DNA from: DASUAL01 sp035763805
GTDB lineage: Bacteria; Gemmatimonadota; Gemmatimonadetes; Gemmatimonadales; GWC2-71-9
Assembly: GCA_035763805.1 (NCBI GenBank)
Contig: DASUAL010000102.1
Coordinates: 1-29,018 of the forward strand
Length of the DNA: 29,018 nt
Direction: 5' to 3'
Positions 1-6,761 of this stretch are shown here, piece after piece. Within the stretch, counting starts at the first letter, position 1. Each line of letters begins with the position of its first letter. The position numbers and the translations under genes are program-made. The notes below the pieces were generated by a model. The model was not told the origin of the DNA. It made no database searches and saw only the letters and a list, made by a program, of their open reading frames with translations.

Positions 1-1
1 G

Positions 2-85
2 GTTGTGAGATGGTGGACCGCCCTCGAGCAACGGCTCCTCGATGTCGAGGCAGAGCTCGCGGCGCGCGTGGACCAGCTCGCGTGA
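2..85 (+). CDS. 3' end of an unidentified protein (partial, cut by window edge)
   Basis: An open frame runs from the window edge to a TGA at 83-85 and encodes 27 residues, ending in an amphipathic, Glu/Leu/Ala-rich helix (residues ALEQRLLDVEAELAARVDQ). The charge pattern suits a C-terminal helix or short coiled coil. Too little is present to name a family. It lies 86 bases upstream of the tRNA-Sec-like element on the same strand, so a selenocysteine-related gene is a natural guess, but nothing in the visible tail resembles the known ends of SelA or SelB. It could also be a chance open frame. Confidence 0.35.
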   Translation, partial: VVRWWTALEQRLLDVEAELAARVDQLA

Positions 86-171
86 GTGTGCCCCCGATGT
101 GCCCCTGACGGTCCGGGTCACGGCGCGCTCGGCGCGCGACGCGAGGGCGAGACAAGCGGCTAAGTGCTTGC

Positions 172-285
172 GGGAGCGCGCCCGGGTCGGGATGGTCCCC
201 GATGGCTCGCCCGGGCGAGCGTCCTTCAAAACCAGCTGGGGCTCGTCAGAGCCTCGGTAGGTTCGATTCCTACACGCTCCCGCCA
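172..285 (+). tRNA. selC: Selenocysteine tRNA-like element (anticodon UCA), 5' half abnormal
   Basis: The 3' half fits a tRNA-Sec well: anticodon loop CTTCAAA at 224-230 (anticodon TCA 226-228), a 7-bp long variable arm (238-244 with 249-255, loop GTCA), a perfect 5-bp T-stem (257-261 with 269-273) around TTCGATT, a 3' acceptor strand, discriminator G282 and encoded CCA at 283-285. The 5' acceptor strand GGGAGCG (172-178) pairs fully with 275-281; an eighth pair would be a C-A mismatch. The D region is wrong: it is about 19 nt longer than in E. coli selC and can fold as an outer helix (180-186 with 210-216) around a TCGGG/CCCGA hairpin (187-191 with 198-202). The expected 5' strand of the anticodon stem (219-223, GCGTC) does not pair with ACCAG (231-235). 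It is either an unusual tRNA-Sec, a decayed copy, or carries a sequence error. UCA with a long variable arm rules out ordinary tRNA-Ser and tRNA-Leu. Confidence 0.55.
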
Positions 286-2345
286 CCGCCTGCTCGGCCC
301 AGCAGCCGCTGGGCCGCTTCGATTGCTTCGTGGCTGCCGGCCAGCGCCAAGACGTCGCCCGCGCGCAGGCGTTCCTGCGCGGTCGGGACGACCACGCCTC
401 CGCCCTCCCGTGTGATCACCAGCACCGTGGCGCCGGTGACGCCCCGTAGGTTGAGCTCGGCCAGTGTCTTCCCGACGGCCGGGCCGCTGGCGTCCAACCG
501 AACCGCCGCGAGCTCTCCCAGGCCCGGCAGCAACTGGTGCACGTGCTCAAGGGTCTCGCCTGTCGCTTCCTTCGCCGGCTCGCGAGCCTGTATCGAGAGC
601 GCTTCGAGGATTACCTGGGCCCCGGCGCGGACGTGACCTTGGAGATTCGTCGCGCTGCGCCAAAACGCGACCCCGAGCACCACCATGGCGATACCGAGTA
701 CCGCGGCCCCCGGCACGCCCGGCAGAAACGGCTGCGTGAGCGCCAGTAACGGCGCGCCCACGAGCAGGACGGCCGCCAGTTGAAACGTGAGGATGAGCAT
801 CCGACGGGGTGCGGCGGCGAAGTCGACTCGCTTCGCCTTCTCCGCGGGGAGGGCGAGGCGGGCCAGCGTCACGCCCAGCTTCTGGCTCACCCGCGCCACG
901 CCGACGCAAAATGGTGCGGAGAGCGCCACTGCCGCCACGATGATCAGGGACCGCGCTACGAGGTCCGGAATACCCACGGTGTCGCCAGCAAACACCACCA
1001 TCCTTCCCATCGAAGTCGAAGCGCCCACGATGATTCCGGCGATCAACGCCGCGTCGAGCACCAGGAGGCGTAGGAGTCGGCGGATTTCGGTCGCGGCGCT
1101 TTCCGCCCGCGGAGCGGATCGCAGCCCTTCGAGCCAGCTGGCATAGAGCGCGGCGAAGGTCTGGAGGGGTTTTGGCAGCTTGCGGTCCAACCAGTTGGCG
1201 AATGGCTCAGAGGCCCGGATCAGCCACGGGGTGAACAGCGTCGTGAATGCCGAGACCGCGACGGCTACGGCATACAGGAACTGCCGCGTAGCCCCGAGCG
1301 ACAGGCCGAGCGCGGCAATGATGAAGGAGAACTCGCCGATCTGGGCAAGGCTCATCCCGGCCTGGACGGACGTCCGCATCCCGTAGCCGGTCAGGAAGGC
1401 GCCCAAGGACACGCCCAGCACCTTGCCAACGACCACCACCGCAGTGAGCACCACCACGGCCGGCCAGTGCCGAGCGACCAGTGCCGGATCGATCAGCATA
1501 CCCACCGAGACGAAGAACACCGCTGCGAACATATCCCGGACGGGCTCGATCAGGTGCTCGACCCGTAGCGCTTCGCCCGACTCCGCGACGAGCGAGCCTG
1601 CGATGAACGCCCCGAGCGCGACCGAGTAGCCGAATTCCTGGGCGAGGAGCGCGACGGCAAAGCAGATCCCCATGCTTGCAACGAGCGTCGTCTCGCGACG
1701 GTTCAGGCGCATGACGCCGCGCATGGCTCGTGGAACGAGCAACAACCCCACCACAACCAGGCCGATCAGGAACGCCGTCAGGCGACCCACGGTCATGGCG
1801 AGCGGCCCTGCGGACAGGCCGCTCCCCGACGCGAGAGCCGTGAGCAACGCCATCATCAGGATGGCGATCAGGTCTTCGACGATGAGCACGCCGATCACGA
1901 TCTCCCGCAGCTTGCCCGTGATCCCCTGCTCGTCGAAGGCCTTCGCGATGATGGTCGTGCTCGAGATGGCGATGATGGCGCCCGTGAACAGGCTCTCGAG
2001 CGGCGTCCAGCCGAACAGCCGCCCGACGACGAAGCCCACCCACACCATGATGCTGGACTGGAGCACCGCGGTGAGGCCGGCCGTGGGCCCAACTTGCACG
2101 AGCTTGCGCAGGCTGAACTCGAGCCCGAGCGAAAACATCAGCAGGATGACGCCAAGCTCGGCGAGGGTCTGGACGGACGCGCTGTCGGCCACCAGCGGGA
2201 TCGGCACGTGCGGGCCGACGATGAGGCCGGCGATGATATACCCGAGAACGACCGGCTGGCGGAGGCGCTGACACAATACGGTGGTCACCGCGGCCACGCC
2301 GAGCACAATCGTGAGCGTTTTGAGGAATTCCTGGGTGCCGTGCAT
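270..2345 (-). CDS. KefB/YbaL-type CPA2 cation/proton antiporter with C-terminal TrkA-C domain
   Basis: Predicted inner-membrane monovalent cation/H+ antiporter of 691 residues. About twelve hydrophobic helices fill residues 8-385, with family motifs LGYIIAGLIVGPH (34-46) and VEDLIA (156-161), where E157-D158 takes the place of the QD/ED pair of Kef/YbaL proteins. A second hydrophobic block (about 430-575) is followed by a cytosolic TrkA-C/RCK-C-like segment (about 610-685; GKTLAELNLRG, LRAGDVLALAG) that usually gates such transporters. No Rossmann NAD-binding TrkA-N domain is seen between them, unlike KefC. The ATG at 2345 is chosen because it starts just before the first helix; an in-frame start at 2402 would add 19 basic residues without a better ribosome site. 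Its last five codons are antisense to the T-arm and acceptor stem of the tRNA-like element. Substrate (K+ or Na+) cannot be told from sequence. Confidence 0.9.
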   Translation of the reverse strand: MHGTQEFLKTLTIVLGVAAVTTVLCQRLRQPVVLGYIIAGLIVGPHVPIPLVADSASVQTLAELGVILLMFSLGLEFSLRKLVQVGPTAGLTAVLQSSIMVWVGFVVGRLFGWTPLESLFTGAIIAISSTTIIAKAFDEQGITGKLREIVIGVLIVEDLIAILMMALLTALASGSGLSAGPLAMTVGRLTAFLIGLVVVGLLLVPRAMRGVMRLNRRETTLVASMGICFAVALLAQEFGYSVALGAFIAGSLVAESGEALRVEHLIEPVRDMFAAVFFVSVGMLIDPALVARHWPAVVVLTAVVVVGKVLGVSLGAFLTGYGMRTSVQAGMSLAQIGEFSFIIAALGLSLGATRQFLYAVAVAVSAFTTLFTPWLIRASEPFANWLDRKLPKPLQTFAALYASWLEGLRSAPRAESAATEIRRLLRLLVLDAALIAGIIVGASTSMGRMVVFAGDTVGIPDLVARSLIIVAAVALSAPFCVGVARVSQKLGVTLARLALPAEKAKRVDFAAAPRRMLILTFQLAAVLLVGAPLLALTQPFLPGVPGAAVLGIAMVVLGVAFWRSATNLQGHVRAGAQVILEALSIQAREPAKEATGETLEHVHQLLPGLGELAAVRLDASGPAVGKTLAELNLRGVTGATVLVITREGGGVVVPTAQERLRAGDVLALAGSHEAIEAAQRLLGRAGGGGSV

Positions 2346-2470
2346 GCTCACCGCAAGCTGGAGGGCAATCGCCGGACGAACAAGGCGGCAGGTCCGCCAC
2401 ACCCGATGATCGAACTGCTGGCACGACTCCTGCGCCTTCGGGCGAATGAAGCTGTGGCAGGCAGGAGTGC

Positions 2471-2578
2471 ATGAGGCGTGGCCAGTTGACTTGGATCGAG
2501 GGCGTGGTGATCGCGCTGATCGTCTGGATCACAACGCTCGTCGGCACTCTACGGCGGACGTCCAAGCGAGGCATCTAG
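2471..2578 (+). CDS. Small single-pass membrane peptide (35 aa), hypothetical
   Basis: An ATG preceded at 3 nt by AGGAG (2463-2467) opens a 35-codon frame ending in TAG. The product has a basic N-terminus (MRRGQ), one hydrophobic helix of about 18 residues (WIEGVVIALIVWITTLVG) and a strongly basic tail (LRRTSKRGI). That follows the positive-inside layout of small regulatory or assembly membrane peptides. It is divergent from the antiporter gene at 2345, with 125 bases between. No family is recognised. The Shine-Dalgarno spacing is tight, and the frame may be chance; the membrane-helix plus basic-tail composition is the main reason for listing it. Confidence 0.4.
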   Translation: MRRGQLTWIEGVVIALIVWITTLVGTLRRTSKRGI

Positions 2579-2827
2579 CTCGTCGATGAATCGCAGTGAC
2601 GTGTCGCAGGGCAGCGACAGGCATGCGTTGACCACGCCGCACTTCGAACCGGCAGGCGCTCGAGATTAAACGACTCTCCCACGCTGATGCGTGGCACCGG
2701 GTTTGCATTAGAGTGATTTCGGCCCGCGGGGAGCGAGCCGCGCCCCCGTCTCCGTTCGGAAGTGGGGACGAAGACCGGATTGCGGGTCGACGGCTTACTC
2801 CCTGCGGCGCCGCCACGCCCACCTACC

Positions 2828-2990
2828 TCACCTCACGCTAATTATGCCCCGCACCCGCCATGATCTGGGTCTGGGCGGCCGGGACTCCGCGAAGATCCGC
2901 TGGAAGCGCGCATCCCCCGGATGGGGTCGAATTCGGGATAGCGCAAGGAGAACCAGAGCTTGATGCCGCACGGCCGCACCCGCTCGAGGA
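2828..2990 (-). pseudogene. Frameshifted C-terminal remnant resembling the end of a TPR-containing protein
   Basis: Two minus-strand frames join into a familiar-looking tail. One frame reads GIKLWFSLRYPEFDPIRG and the next continues DARFQRIFAESRPPRP, with the switch at a run of five C (plus strand 2914-2918). Tails of the form LR-x-x-PxFDPIRGDPRFQ are common at the C-terminus of TPR proteins fused to protein kinases or winged-helix regulators. One lost base in the homopolymer would explain the break. Upstream of the motif neither frame gives recognisable protein, so only a fragment survives. It may be a relic or partly an artefact of a sequencing indel; the family match is from memory of the motif, not from a search. 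Confidence 0.35.
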
Positions 2991-3092
2991 GTGCGAGCTT
3001 CGAGGATCTCCTGACTCATCTGCCCTGTTGGTGCGAGTGGCTGGAAAAGGCCCCAGGTGACGCCCACTGCTTAACCCGGGAAAACCCTGGTG

Positions 3093-3110
3093 ACCGGCCG
3101 CGCGGCCGGT
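3093..3110. repeat. 18-bp perfect GC palindrome, possible weak terminator
   Basis: ACCGGCCGCGCGGCCGGT is identical to its reverse complement. As RNA it would form a 7-bp stem with a GCGC loop. Only three T follow on the plus strand, so intrinsic termination is doubtful. It sits about 100 bases before the zinc-ribbon gene, in non-coding sequence. Confidence 0.35.
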
Positions 3111-3207
3111 TTGCCTGTGTCGGTAGTCACGTTCCGGGCCGCCGGGGCTCGATAATTTTGCCGGCGCAGGCGCGAGCCGTACTCACCCAAGCCATGCGAA
3201 GGACGCC

Positions 3208-3567
3208 ATGCACGGAATGCAATGGGGCCGTCTCCAAGTGAACGTCAACTGCCAGCTGCGTCGCGGCGCGTGGTACCGCGTGACCCGGCTGGCGGCGCTC
3301 AACGCGATCCTCGACGTCAATCGCCGCTCTCTGCTCGTTCCCCACTACCTCATCGAAGTCGTTGGCAACCCGCCGCGGCGCTGGACCGTCGTGCCGCGTC
3401 CCGCCGACGCCCGTCAGCTGCCGGCCGAATGGGGCGAGGTGTACGGGGTCTGCCCGAGTTGCCGCGAGCGTGTGGCGCTGCGCGGGCATCCGCGGAAGCT
3501 CGACTGCGGGCGGTGCAAAGGGGCGTTCGAAGTGGCGTGGGACGAGGCCTATCTCGCTGAACCCTGA
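3208..3567 (+). CDS. Zinc-ribbon protein of unknown function (119 aa)
   Basis: The C-terminal third carries two cysteine pairs, CPSC and CGRC, separated by 18 residues, the spacing of a zinc ribbon. The N-terminal part (about 1-80) is a small domain with the segment RGAWYRVTRL and an aromatic/hydrophobic pattern, without any motif I recognise. The protein ends FEVAWDEAYLAEP, acidic and aromatic. No signal peptide or membrane segment is present, so it is probably cytoplasmic. The ATG at 3208 follows AAGGA (3199-3203) by 4 nt; a second ATG at 3217 and a GTG at 3238 (before NVNCQLRRG) are in frame and could be the true start. It stands alone between the gene-poor patch and the lipid kinase gene, same strand. 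Function is not known to me; zinc binding is inferred. Confidence 0.65.
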   Translation: MHGMQWGRLQVNVNCQLRRGAWYRVTRLAALNAILDVNRRSLLVPHYLIEVVGNPPRRWTVVPRPADARQLPAEWGEVYGVCPSCRERVALRGHPRKLDCGRCKGAFEVAWDEAYLAEP

Positions 3568-3622
3568 GAGACCCGACGGCTCAGAGGCAGACCGCTTAGA
3601 CGCTCCCGGCCCTTGACGCCCG

Positions 3623-4621
3623 GTGCCGGAGCTCCCACCGTACAGCGCCGACACCCGGACCGGCCCCCCTGAACGCACGCTCGCGTCGTCCCGCCCAGGG
3701 TCCGCTCCCGGAGCGGATGCCAGACTCCTGATCCACGCGCACCTTATCTTGAATCCCGCCGCTGGACGCGGCGCCGGCCGGCGGGTGCTCGACCCGGTGA
3801 CGCGGGAGTTCCGGCGCCAGGGCTGGGCGGTGGATGTTGCGCAGACGGAGGGCCCGGGTCACGGCGCCGAGCTCGCTGCGCAGGCCGTGGCCGACGGCGC
3901 GCGGCGGGTCGTGGCCGTGGGCGGCGACGGCACCGTGCACGACGTCGCCAACGGCCTGCTGCGGCACGCCCAGGACGTGACGCTCGGCGTCGTGCCGATC
4001 GGGACGGGGAACGATTTTGCGAAGCTCGTGGGCGTGTACCGCCACAGCCCGGTCCGCGCGGTGCGGCGTCTCGTGACCGCCCAGGAGCAGCGCTTCGACG
4101 TCGGCAAGGCGTTCGACGAATACTTCGTGAACAGCCTGGGGTTCGGGTTCGGGCCGGAGGTCGTGCGCCTGCGCAACGGCATGCCGCAGCTGAAGGGGTT
4201 CCTCTCGTACTTCCTCTCCGTGTTCGGCGCCTTCGCCGCCTTCCGCCCGCCGCGCTTCGAGGTGCGTGCGCCCGGCTTTGCCGAGACGGGGTACATGATG
4301 ATGGTGGAGATCTGCAATGGCACGACAGCGGGCGGAAGCTATAAGTTCGCTCCGGGCGCCGACCCGTCGGACGGGCGGCTGGATGTCTGCCTGGTCCGAA
4401 AGCTATCGCTGCCGCGGTTTCTCATGGCCGTGCCGCGCGTCATGCGCGGCACTCACACCCGCATGAGGGAGGTCGCCCTGTTCCAGGCCCGCGAGGTCAC
4501 GATCCGCTGCCCCGAAGGGCGGCTCCTCTGGCATTCGGACGGCGAGTTGCGGGAGTCGGCGGCGCGGGAGTGCACCGTGCGATTGGAGCGCCGGAAGCTC
4601 ACGGTGTTGGTGGCGAGATGA
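3623..4621 (+). CDS. Diacylglycerol kinase/YegS-type lipid kinase family protein
   Basis: This is a predicted cytosolic or membrane-associated lipid kinase that phosphorylates diacylglycerol or a related lipid with ATP. The DAGK catalytic domain begins at HLILNPAAGRGAG (about residues 40-52). It includes the nucleotide-binding VGGDGTVHDVANGL (about 99-112) and IGTGNDFAK (about 127-135), and a C-terminal beta-sandwich half ending LLWHSDGELRE, where family members have the D-G-E motif. The domain length (about 295 residues) is normal for the YegS/DgkB family. The only in-frame standard start is GTG at 3623, which adds about 38 Pro/Arg/Ser-rich residues before the first beta strand and has no good ribosome site, so the real start is uncertain (a rare CTG near 3728 is possible). 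The stop overlaps the next gene's ATG. The exact lipid substrate cannot be read from sequence. Confidence 0.85.
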   Translation: MPELPPYSADTRTGPPERTLASSRPGSAPGADARLLIHAHLILNPAAGRGAGRRVLDPVTREFRRQGWAVDVAQTEGPGHGAELAAQAVADGARRVVAVGGDGTVHDVANGLLRHAQDVTLGVVPIGTGNDFAKLVGVYRHSPVRAVRRLVTAQEQRFDVGKAFDEYFVNSLGFGFGPEVVRLRNGMPQLKGFLSYFLSVFGAFAAFRPPRFEVRAPGFAETGYMMMVEICNGTTAGGSYKFAPGADPSDGRLDVCLVRKLSLPRFLMAVPRVMRGTHTRMREVALFQAREVTIRCPEGRLLWHSDGELRESAARECTVRLERRKLTVLVAR

Positions 4622-5145
4622 GACGGGCGGTTAGGCGGTTAGGCGGTCAGGCGGTTAGGTTCGTGGCCGTCCCAACGGTCCTCCTAACCGTCTATCCGGC
4701 CATCCGCCTATGCGCCCAGGTCCCCGACACCACCCAGGCACCCGTCGCGATGGGCGCCATCGTCGTTCCGACCGACACCGCGCGGCGCATCGGCCCGATG
4801 GGCGCCTTCTGGCGGTCGTTCGTCGTTCCGGGCTGGGGCCAGGCCGCAGCGGGGCGGCCGGTGGCGGGAGCGCTGTTCGCCACGTGGGAGGGCCTGTGCG
4901 CCATGATGACGCTCAAGGCTCAATCCGAGGCGAGCTACCTCAAGGAGGCCGGCTCCAGGAATCTCGGCGCGAAGCGCCAGGAAGTGCAGGACTGGCTCGT
5001 GCTCTGGTTTTTCAACCATCTCTTCTCGGGCGCCGAGGCGTTCGTCTCGGCGCACCTGCAGGACTTTCCTGGTGACCTGAAGGTCCGGGCCCTGCCGGGC
5101 GGCGTCGGCATCACGGTGCCGCTACCGCGCGTCGCACGCCGGTGA
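4618..5145 (+). CDS. Small secreted/membrane-associated protein, DUF5683-like (175 aa)
   Basis: The ATG overlaps the stop of the lipid kinase gene (ATGA), and the stop overlaps the GTG of murI, so it is translated within an operon. The first 34 residues look like a signal peptide: basic MRRAVRRLGG, hydrophobic FVAVPTVLLTVYPAI, then LCAQ as a likely cleavage region. The mature part has FWRSFVVPGWGQAAAGRP, which resembles the PGWGQ motif of DUF5683 membrane proteins, one hydrophobic stretch (about 80-98) and a second aromatic-rich one (WLVLWFFNHLFSGAEAFVSAHL). Function is unknown. Codons 3-14 are made of GGCGGTTA octamer repeats, so the N-terminus may have been born from a repeat, or translation may begin further downstream. 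Confidence 0.6.
   Translation: MRRAVRRLGGQAVRFVAVPTVLLTVYPAIRLCAQVPDTTQAPVAMGAIVVPTDTARRIGPMGAFWRSFVVPGWGQAAAGRPVAGALFATWEGLCAMMTLKAQSEASYLKEAGSRNLGAKRQEVQDWLVLWFFNHLFSGAEAFVSAHLQDFPGDLKVRALPGGVGITVPLPRVARR
4626..4657 (+). repeat. Four tandem octamers (GGCGGTTA) at a gene start
   Basis: Four contiguous 8-base units, GGCGGTTA, GGCGGTTA, GGCGGTCA and GGCGGTTA, begin 6 bases after the ATG at 4618-4620. Because 8 is not a multiple of 3, each unit is read in a different frame. The array lies inside the predicted signal peptide region. Confidence 0.85.
4685..4708 (-). repeat. Inverted, degenerate copies of the same octamer
   Basis: TAACCGTC, TATCCGGC and CATCCGCC are three contiguous 8-base units close to TAACCGCC, the reverse complement of the octamer at 4626-4657. 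Units in the two arrays can pair (for example 4650-4659 with 4683-4692), giving a hairpin across the first 30 codons of the gene. Confidence 0.7.
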
Positions 5146-5942
5146 ATCCCGCGCCACTCGGTGTCTTCGACTCCGGCATCGGCGGGCTGACAGTCGCGCG
5201 CGCACTGTTCGAGCGTCTACCGCGCGAGTCGGTGATCTACTTTGGCGACACGGCGCGCGTCCCCTACGGTCCCAAGTCCCCCGACACGGTGCGCCGGTAC
5301 TCGGCCGAGATTCTCGCGTACCTGTTGCAGCGCGGCGTGAAAGCCCTGGTCGTTGCGTGCAACACCATCAGCGCGCAGGCCCTCGACTACCTCACCGAGC
5401 GCTCGCCGGTCCCGCTCGTGGGCGTGATCGAGCCGGGCGCGCGCGCCGCTGTGCAGGGGACGAAGGCCGGGAAGATCGGCGTGATCGGGACGGCGGGAAC
5501 GATCGCGAGCGGCGCCTACGAGCGGGCGATCAAGGCGATCCGCCCCGACGCGGCCGTATCGGCGCGCCCCTGCCCGCTCTTTGTTCCGCTGGTCGAAGAA
5601 GGGTGGTTCGACCACGCCGCCACGGAGCTGATCGCGCGCGACTACCTCGAACCGCTGAAGCACGCGGGCGTGGACGTGCTCGTGCTCGGCTGCACGCACT
5701 ACCCGTTGCTCAAGACGCTGCTGGCGCGCGTGATGGGGCCGGGCACGGCGCTGGTCGACTCGGCCGAGGAGACGGCCAAGGCGGTGGCGCGAGAGCTCGA
5801 GATGCGCGAGCTGCTCACCGACGGCGGGGCGCCCGCGACGCATCGATTCGTGGTCTCGGACGATGAGCCGCACTTCCGCAGGGTGGGAGCGAGGTTCTTG
5901 GGAGAGAGGCTGAGGGACGTGGACGTGGTGCCGCTCGGGTGA
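5142..5942 (+). CDS. murI: Glutamate racemase
   Basis: Interconverts L- and D-glutamate in the cytoplasm, supplying D-Glu for peptidoglycan. At 266 residues it has the usual family length. The two catalytic cysteines are C73 in VACNT and C184 in LGCTHYPL, with D10-S11 in FDSGIGGLT, the PYG loop (41-43) and H186 also in place. It starts at GTG 5142, overlapping the upstream stop by GTGA; this start puts the first strand (PLGVFDSG) at the normal position. The short gap to the convergent LpxH-like gene (5943-5972) has no obvious terminator. Confidence 0.96.
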   Translation: MNPAPLGVFDSGIGGLTVARALFERLPRESVIYFGDTARVPYGPKSPDTVRRYSAEILAYLLQRGVKALVVACNTISAQALDYLTERSPVPLVGVIEPGARAAVQGTKAGKIGVIGTAGTIASGAYERAIKAIRPDAAVSARPCPLFVPLVEEGWFDHAATELIARDYLEPLKHAGVDVLVLGCTHYPLLKTLLARVMGPGTALVDSAEETAKAVARELEMRELLTDGGAPATHRFVVSDDEPHFRRVGARFLGERLRDVDVVPLG

Positions 5943-5972
5943 CAGACCGGCGACCCCCGCATTCCCGGCCAG

Positions 5973-6701
5973 TCAGTGGAAGGTCTTTAGCTCTATCGAA
6001 TCCCGCGTCACTACGGCGTACCGGAAGCCGTCGAGCCACGCCCCCGGGTTGAGATACGCACGCCCGTTGCCGAGCTCCGCCAGCGCCGGCCGGTGGGTGT
6101 GGGCGAGGATCACGAGGCCGAGGTCCGGGCGGCGACTGAGCAGCTCCTGCGCGAACTGGGCCTGGGCGCGCTCGGCGCGGTCGAGCACGGCGTGGTCCCG
6201 GGTATTGTCGGCGAGTCTGCCCGAGAGCTTGTGGGCGATCCAGAAGCCGACGTCGGGATGGAGTGCTCGAAATGCGCGGATCGTGATGCGGTGCCGCGTC
6301 ACGCGATGCATCAGCCTCGCGCTCCAATGCTGCTCCGTCAGGCCGTCGCCGTGGGCGACGAACGCGCGCCGCCCGGCCACGTCGGTCTCAGCCTCGCCGG
6401 CGTGGAAGGCGATCCCCAAGTCCTGGGTGAGGAAGTCGCCGCCCCAGCGGTCGTGGTTGCCGCCCACGAACGTGATCGGAATCCCGCTGGCGCGGAGCGT
6501 CTGCAGCTTCGCGGCGGTGCCGAAATGTCGCCGCGGAATCACGGCGCCGTACTCGAACCAGAAGTCGAAGAGATCACCGTTGATCAGCAGGGCGTCGCCC
6601 AGATCGGGCACCGCGTCTAGGAACGCGTGAAACGCGGCCTCGGTGGCCCGCGGCACCTGGCCGAGGTGGGCGTCCGCGACGACGACGACCCGGGGTGGCA
6701 C
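5973..6701 (-). CDS. lpxH: LpxH-like UDP-2,3-diacylglucosamine diphosphatase / metallophosphoesterase
   Basis: A calcineurin-like phosphoesterase of 242 residues, the size of LpxH. It probably cleaves UDP-2,3-diacylglucosamine to lipid X at the inner face of the cytoplasmic membrane, an early lipid A step. Metal ligands are all present: D10 and H12 (ADAHLG), D43 (NGDLFDFW), N82 and H83 (GGNHD), H117 (AHGDG), H201 and H203 (AHTHRP). The GDLFDFW and LNPGAW segments favour LpxH/LpxH2-type over general phosphatases, though a related UDP-sugar hydrolase cannot be excluded. It starts with GTG and is divergent from the thioesterase gene, with a 60-base gap. It is convergent with murI. Confidence 0.82.
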   Translation of the reverse strand: MPPRVVVVADAHLGQVPRATEAAFHAFLDAVPDLGDALLINGDLFDFWFEYGAVIPRRHFGTAAKLQTLRASGIPITFVGGNHDRWGGDFLTQDLGIAFHAGEAETDVAGRRAFVAHGDGLTEQHWSARLMHRVTRHRITIRAFRALHPDVGFWIAHKLSGRLADNTRDHAVLDRAERAQAQFAQELLSRRPDLGLVILAHTHRPALAELGNGRAYLNPGAWLDGFRYAVVTRDSIELKTFH

Positions 6702-6746
6702 GGCCCCAAGCTAGGAACGGCCCCACAGCGCCGCAAGCCGCGACAC

Positions 6747-6752
6747 TATATC
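6747..6752 (+). promoter_or_regulatory. Possible -10 box (TATATC) for the thioesterase gene
   Basis: TATATC is the only AT-rich hexamer in the divergent gap and lies 9 bases before the GTG at 6762. A start of transcription about 7 bases downstream would give an almost leaderless mRNA. No good -35 box is seen, and no Shine-Dalgarno sequence fits between it and the GTG. Confidence 0.3.
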
Positions 6753-6761
6753 TTGCCCCGC

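Larger units (their letters stand above)
2579..3207. other. Gene-poor stretch between the small membrane ORF and the zinc-ribbon gene
   Basis: No convincing intact gene is present. The stretch holds a small hairpin without a T-tract (TGTCGC 2602-2607 with GCGACA 2614-2619), the apparent gene remnant on the minus strand at 2828-2990, and an 18-bp palindrome at 3093-3110. AT-rich runs near 3151-3159 (GATAATTTT) could be part of a promoter for the gene at 3208, but no -35 box with proper spacing is visible. Codon-position GC bias is weaker here than in the flanking genes. Confidence 0.5.

Noticed and set aside
205..220. 16-bp palindrome GCTCGCCCGGGCGAGC read as an operator or attachment site
   Set aside because: It lies within the tRNA-like element, and there is no integrase or flanking repeat to support an attachment site.
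202..636. 144-codon plus-strand frame over the tRNA-like element and antiporter 3' end
   Set aside because: Ser/Pro/Arg-rich shadow of the antiporter, with no supporting start site.
2529..2822. 97-codon minus-strand frame in the gene-poor patch
   Set aside because: No recognisable motif, overlaps the small membrane ORF, and composition looks non-coding.
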